Assembly: GCA_964396165.1 (NCBI GenBank)
Contig: CAYNEF010000010.1
Coordinates: forward strand, 19,675-83,674
Direction of reading: 5' to 3'
Source of the DNA: CALCZU01 sp964396165
GTDB taxonomy: Bacteria; Bdellovibrionota; FAC87; UBA2466
DNA length: 64,000 bases
Both the position numbers and the translations under genes were made by a program. This document shows positions 60,466 to 64,000 of the stretch, one piece after another (the stretch's first letter is position 1; each line of letters starts with the position of its first letter). Under the pieces are notes generated by a model. The model searched no databases. It had not been told where the DNA came from and was given only the letters and a program-made list of their open reading frames with translations.

Positions 60466-61472
60466 CGGCAATACTGGTACGGAAAATCAAGACTTAATTC
60501 TGCACACGGCGCCACTCGAAAGAGTGGCGCACCAAACGAAGTAGTGCTTTCGAAAGAATAACAAAAATCGCGATTGCGTCGTATAATTGTAATACTGTGA
60601 TCGTTCTTAGTTAAGATGCAACCTGATTTTAATTCATTGTAACTACCCGCCTGCACCTGTTTGAATCCTGCGTCTCTCAGTTTTTTCGCCCAGCACTTAA
60701 CACACATGCCATCAATCAAGGTAAAGGTAGAGGCTTCATTCTCGCGGCAAGATCGGATTGTTTCAGTCGCGGTACCACAGTCATCTTCACCGCACATTTC
60801 ATACTTCATGTTTACAATAACGCCGCCATTTGGGTTTAAATTCCCGATAGTGTGGTCAAGTGTACTATTCCATTTATTTTCTACTGTTGAGTAACAAGCG
60901 CTCTTCAAATTGATATTCCAATTTTTGATGGATGTTAATTCAACATCTTTTAAGAACGAGCCTGCAAGATAGTCAGCTGTGCCATGGCAATTCATTGCGG
61001 TAAATTCTACATTGGGCTGCAGTCTTCCACTTGTGATGTAATTTAAAAAAGGATTTTGAATCGTAAGAGTAGTCTTGGTAGGATCTTTTTTCTGAAATAA
61101 CTGCATGAGTGTGGGATCGCAGTAGGGACCAGGCAGTAAACAGCCCCTCGTGTCCATCTCAGTCCAGGGCTCCTCAAGTACACCGTTTGCGAGTTGAGAG
61201 AGTATAGTGTCTTTACTTGGATTGCTTTTAAGTCTCGTTACTAAATCGACATAGCGTTCAGCAAAAAGCGTTTTCGCGCAAGATCCTTTTTGTGCGAGTA
61301 GAGGTAAGTATGGTTCAATTTGCTGAAAAGTACTTTCTAATTGTATTTTTTCATGAGGAGAAAGTCTTTGAGTAAACTCCACGTACTCGCTTTCAGTGTA
61401 ATCCCGACACACTTCCTGCCAGGAGCTAGCGAATGCAGAGAGGGATATTAAAAGAAGGAATAAAATAGGCAT
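60462..61472 (-). CDS. Exported Cys-rich protein, possibly papain-like
   Basis: A 336-residue protein with a signal peptide (PILFLLLISLSAFASS) and about 17 cysteines, suggesting disulfides in the periplasm or outside. A candidate catalytic Cys162-His pair (NCHGTADYLAGSFL) near the middle and a later His (NDHSITIIRR) follow the Cys-then-His order of NlpC/P60 or papain-like folds; this is speculative. No family is recognised. Its stop codon overlaps that of the convergent nrdJ. Confidence 0.6.
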   Translation of the reverse strand: MPILFLLLISLSAFASSWQEVCRDYTESEYVEFTQRLSPHEKIQLESTFQQIEPYLPLLAQKGSCAKTLFAERYVDLVTRLKSNPSKDTILSQLANGVLEEPWTEMDTRGCLLPGPYCDPTLMQLFQKKDPTKTTLTIQNPFLNYITSGRLQPNVEFTAMNCHGTADYLAGSFLKDVELTSIKNWNINLKSACYSTVENKWNSTLDHTIGNLNPNGGVIVNMKYEMCGEDDCGTATETIRSCRENEASTFTLIDGMCVKCWAKKLRDAGFKQVQAGSYNELKSGCILTKNDHSITIIRRNRDFCYSFESTTSFGAPLFRVAPCAELSLDFPYQYCR

Positions 61473-61488
61473 AAGAATTTAAAAAAAA

Positions 61489-62223
61489 TTATTTCGACTT
61501 GTTTGCTTTTGAAGCAGTCTTTTTCATGATGAAAAGGTAATTAAAACCTCTTAAGAAGTAATTGCCTTCTTCTGCCGATGTATGCCAATGGTTGCGCTTT
61601 AACGTGCGGTTGTTTCTGACGACCGAAACGATATCTACCGGTTCAAAATATTTTCTCATGATGGAGAAAAGCTCAAACCCAATCGGCATGAAAGGCTTTC
61701 CTTTTTTAAACGAGTCTGAAACGTAAAGCGCCATGTAGCGGTTATCTTTTAATACGCGGTGGATTTCTTTAATCACTTCTTCCATCGCCTCGTAATACTC
61801 TTTACTTGAGGCATCGAGTTTGCCGATGCAGTGGATATGATCGGAATACTCAATATGTGTTGAGTAGGGGGGATCAATAAATACGAAATCGACTGTGTCT
61901 TTTTTGATGGGCAAGTGCCGGGCATTCGATTGCTTGATGTCTTCGCGGTAAGGAGCCAGATCAAAACCCATTCCGACGCGGTTTAAATCTTTAGCCACAT
62001 CGATGGTAGTGCCACTGCCACACATCGGATCGAGAACCGTATCGCCTTCATTCGTGTAACGCTTAAGTAGATTCCAGATAATGTACGAAGGAGTCGCCCC
62101 AGCGTAGTTCTTATCCCCTTGCATGCCGCCACCATAGTGTTGAGAAGGGTATTCCCAAAGGGTAGTGGTTAAAAGTTCTACCTTGGGTTTAGGACGATAA
62201 GGCTGGTGTTTGTCGTGTGGCAT
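61489..62223 (-). CDS. Orphan DNA amino-methyltransferase (N6-adenine or N4-cytosine)
   Basis: A 244-residue SAM-dependent DNA methyltransferase. Motif I is DPMCGSGTTIDVA, the FxGxG-type SAM site, and the catalytic motif IV is DPPY (FIDPPYSTHIEYSDH). The motif order I then IV is the alpha/gamma type. No restriction endonuclease, specificity subunit or phage gene is nearby, so it is a solitary enzyme that may regulate replication or gene expression, as CcrM and Dam do. Target sequence unknown. It is divergent from the thioesterase gene with a 48-base gap. Confidence 0.88.
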   Translation of the reverse strand: MPHDKHQPYRPKPKVELLTTTLWEYPSQHYGGGMQGDKNYAGATPSYIIWNLLKRYTNEGDTVLDPMCGSGTTIDVAKDLNRVGMGFDLAPYREDIKQSNARHLPIKKDTVDFVFIDPPYSTHIEYSDHIHCIGKLDASSKEYYEAMEEVIKEIHRVLKDNRYMALYVSDSFKKGKPFMPIGFELFSIMRKYFEPVDIVSVVRNNRTLKRNHWHTSAEEGNYFLRGFNYLFIMKKTASKANKSK

Positions 62224-62271
62224 CGCGGTGCATATACCACAAAGTGCCCTGATGAGGGTAGGCTGTTCCCT

Positions 62272-62673
62272 ATGGCCAGCACTTTTTCCTATGAACTTAC
62301 AATCTTAGAACACCATCTGGATACTTTTGGGCATGTAAATAACGCCAAATATATCGAGATTTTCGAACAGGCGAGGTGGGATCTCATTACAAAAAATGGG
62401 TTTGGACTGAAAGAAGTGGTAGCTAAAAAAATAGGTCCTGTGATTTTGGAATTGCAGTGCCGTTTCAAAAAAGAGCTGCGCCTGCGTGAAAAGATCCGCG
62501 TAGAAACTACCGTTCTTTCTTATGAGAAGAAAATCGGAAAACTTTCGCAGAAGATCTTCAATTCAAATAATGAACTTTCCTGCGAGGCCGAGTTTACCAT
62601 TGCGTTATGGGATACGGCCGAGCGCAAACTCATCGCTCCTACGCCTGAATGGCAAAAAGCGATTGGGATTTAG
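62272..62673 (+). CDS. Hotdog-fold acyl-CoA thioesterase (YbgC/4HBT type)
   Basis: A 133-residue thioesterase. The family signature DTFGHVNNAKYIEIFEQARWD near residue 17 has the catalytic Asp in the place of HxDxxGHVNN. It would hydrolyse acyl-CoA or acyl-ACP in the cytoplasm; the chain length is not readable. The ATG at 62272 lacks a strong site; the open frame extends 22 codons upstream into the divergent promoter region. Its last 15 bases form part of a leftward terminator. Confidence 0.9.
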   Translation: MASTFSYELTILEHHLDTFGHVNNAKYIEIFEQARWDLITKNGFGLKEVVAKKIGPVILELQCRFKKELRLREKIRVETTVLSYEKKIGKLSQKIFNSNNELSCEAEFTIALWDTAERKLIAPTPEWQKAIGI

Positions 62674-62696
62674 TATTTAATACTAGCCCCAATCGC
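62654..62696 (-). terminator. Leftward terminator overlapping the thioesterase 3' end
   Basis: On the minus strand GCGATTGGGGCTAGTATT and ACTAAATCCCAATCGC form a long stem (with internal mismatches) with loop AAAT, followed by TTTTT. It ends the trypsin-like gene's transcript. The left half lies in the last codons of the thioesterase gene. Confidence 0.85.
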
Positions 62697-62713
62697 TTCC
62701 CCTGAAAGTATAT

Positions 62714-63607
62714 TTACATATTCATTGCAGTAGAAATAAATTGATTGAAGTAATAAACATTTACATGTGTGTTGTATGCTCCTTTTACACAGCTGATTTG
62801 ATTACTTGGCGTACTGCCAGTTGAATACAAAGTGGACGCCACACCTACAATAGTTCTCTTCCCGTTAATTATAGCTATTGCTGGTCCTCCACTGTCACCC
62901 GAACAAGCAAGTTGCTTTGTGGCAGTACCTGGCACCAAATAGAGTTCTGCATCGTTAAAACTGCTGTAGCTTATTGTACCGCGTCTTCCACCCATATAAG
63001 CCAAATCACCCGATCGTTTAGTGCCAGAACTATTTGCAAGATCGTTAAACATGCCATAGCCGATTGCCTGTACTAAACTCCTGATAGGAAGTTTAAGTGG
63101 TGCATTGTTCACCGGTAAAAATGTATTTACTCCCGGATATGGTCTACTCAGCTTTATAATTGCGATGTCTTCTAAAATTACATCACTTGTTACGACTGGT
63201 ACTGCAAAAGGTTGAGTAACGCCTTTTGAGAGAACAAAATTATTCACATTAATCTCTGCATTATTTCGAGCAGTGGTAAAGCCAAAGTCCGATGTTAAAT
63301 TATATGGCAGTTGTCCACTCTGGTACCCTGTTGTTCTGTAATTCAAAACACAATGTTTAGCTGTCAGTATTGTTGTAGGGTTTAGTAAAGTCCCAGAACA
63401 ATGGAAGAAATATGTCTTTCGTACGGAATCATACTTGTAGATGGCTCCTACACTGGGTTCTTCGGAATTGATACCATTTCTAATTCCCCTATTTTGGAAT
63501 TCTATATTTGAGTTTGAAGAAGTTCTGTTTGCATTATCGTCGCTTTGTGAACAGGATATTAAGGAAAAGAGTGCAATCGAACATATGAAGTATTTCACTG
63601 ATTTCAT
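62714..63607 (-). CDS. Trypsin-like serine protease lipoprotein
   Basis: A 297-residue S1-family protease. A lipoprotein signal (FICSIALFSLISC with lipobox LISC) anchors it to a membrane. The catalytic triad is His85 (ILTAKHCV), Asp147 (LEDIAIIKL) and Ser239 (ACSGDSGGPAI). Cys residues flank the His and the Ser. The specificity pocket residue lies six positions before the serine, in the stretch KQLACSGDSGG, but its identity needs an alignment. It faces the periplasm or the outside. A terminator follows. Confidence 0.9.
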   Translation of the reverse strand: MKSVKYFICSIALFSLISCSQSDDNANRTSSNSNIEFQNRGIRNGINSEEPSVGAIYKYDSVRKTYFFHCSGTLLNPTTILTAKHCVLNYRTTGYQSGQLPYNLTSDFGFTTARNNAEINVNNFVLSKGVTQPFAVPVVTSDVILEDIAIIKLSRPYPGVNTFLPVNNAPLKLPIRSLVQAIGYGMFNDLANSSGTKRSGDLAYMGGRRGTISYSSFNDAELYLVPGTATKQLACSGDSGGPAIAIINGKRTIVGVASTLYSTGSTPSNQISCVKGAYNTHVNVYYFNQFISTAMNM

Positions 63608-64000
63608 TTTTTTATCTCCAGCCTTGATTGTTTTTTAGAAAGTTAGCTGCAGTTCAGAGGTGAGTGACTGTATTCAAGATTAGTTCAACTCATATTATGA
63701 ATATATGGATAAATTTGTCGGGATAATAAATTGAATAAAATTGAGAAGGGCTAGGTTAGTGATCAGCTGGAGGCGCGCGCATTTCATTGCAATATTCTTG
63801 CACTGACTGATTAATTAAAAAAAGTGATTTACAAAAAATGACGAGAGAGAAAACTTTCGTTTTTTTGTTTCCGAGTTGGGCAAAGTAAAGCCGTACCTTT
63901 GCCCCTTTGCCTCTTGGCAAAGTAAAGCCGTACCTTTGCCTCTTTCTTTTCTCGTTTCATTTTCTGCAACAGTAAGTCTTTTATACAGCGCTCTTCTAAT
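63608..64000. other. Non-coding stretch at the window end
   Basis: These bases hold the upstream region of the trypsin-like gene (GGAG site near the start) and then A+T-rich sequence with no supported gene on either strand. The only notable content is the two 25-base hairpin-forming repeats at 63879-63940. Confidence 0.6.
63879..63940. repeat. Two identical 25-base hairpin-forming repeats
   Basis: The same 25-base unit begins at 63879 and 63916 (37-base period). Each starts GGCAAAG, has TAAAGCCGTAC in the middle and ends CTTTGCC, so it folds as a short stem (GGCAAAG / CTTTGCC). A third partial copy, CCTTTGCC, lies between them. Their role is unknown; no gene lies within 230 bases. Confidence 0.9.

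Noticed and set aside
63608..64000. CRISPR array at the window end
   Set aside because: Only two exact repeat copies with a 12-base gap; the units are themselves hairpins with no spacer-like unique sequence of normal length, and no cas genes are present.

Overview
The window looks like chromosomal DNA of a Gram-negative bacterium, most plausibly from the Bdellovibrionota or nearby deltaproteobacterial lineages. This is inference from gene content: a TIGR02147-family regulator, an RND/MMPL-like protein, a B12-dependent ribonucleotide reductase, ClpAS, a class II FBPase, an NtrB/NtrC-type pair, and very many exported hydrolases with clear signal peptides. Genes are densely packed. ATGA or TTGA stop/start overlaps are common, and TTG appears to be a regular start codon. 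I recognised no rRNA, tRNA, prophage or CRISPR array. One REP-associated tyrosine transposase (RAYT) gene and a few short palindromic repeats are the only mobile-type features.

Bases 1-9,650 hold housekeeping genes: truB (cut by the window edge), rpsO, pnp, an M16 processing peptidase, dut, a membrane glycosyltransferase, a DUF721/DciA-like gene on the other strand, then glpX, a SRPBCC protein, a small protein and ridA. The PNPase is unusual in having a roughly 140-residue Gly/Arg-rich tail inside a C-terminal extension of about 300 residues. Bases 9,600-18,250 hold a SurA-like periplasmic protein, a GNAT acetyltransferase, a leftward operon (MinD/FlhG-like ATPase, J-domain/HTH fusion, rluD, pgeF), a sensor kinase with a sigma-54 response regulator, and an exported methyltransferase-like protein. 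Bases 18,400-22,440 hold a minimal penicillin-binding transpeptidase, then clpS-clpA ending in a bidirectional terminator.

Bases 22,440-36,120 are accessory and export-rich. They hold a TIGR02147 regulator overlapping an exported zinc protease and an RND-like protein that seems to lack its membrane channel, a RAYT transposase, a two-haem cytochrome with an IPT domain, recN, a caspase-like secreted protein, a barrel-like outer-membrane protein and an exported HD-domain protein. Bases 36,300-43,860 look like a synthase-dependent exopolysaccharide locus. A coiled-coil membrane protein, a processive GT2 synthase and an outer-membrane-type coiled-coil protein run rightward. A secreted barrel-type hydrolase-like protein, a pseudo-cyclase/PilZ receptor and a nucleotide-sugar dehydrogenase run leftward toward them. 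Together they suggest c-di-GMP-controlled production of a uronic-acid-containing polymer.

Bases 44,000-53,850 carry a radical SAM/SPASM protein, a gingipain-type C25 protease, a retinol-saturase-like oxidoreductase, cstA, a thioredoxin-like protein, a DUF983 protein, an exported Tyr/Gly-repeat protein and a GH26-like hydrolase. Bases 53,900-64,000 carry polA, nrdJ with a good promoter and a structured leader, a Cys-rich secreted protein, an orphan DNA methyltransferase, a thioesterase, a trypsin-like lipoprotein and a final non-coding stretch with two identical hairpin-forming repeats.

The best candidates for something undescribed are the exopolysaccharide locus with its pseudo-cyclase/PilZ receptor, the TIGR02147-zincin-RND-stub operon, the RGG-tailed PNPase and the structured nrdJ leader. 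All functional statements come from reading motifs; no searches were run.
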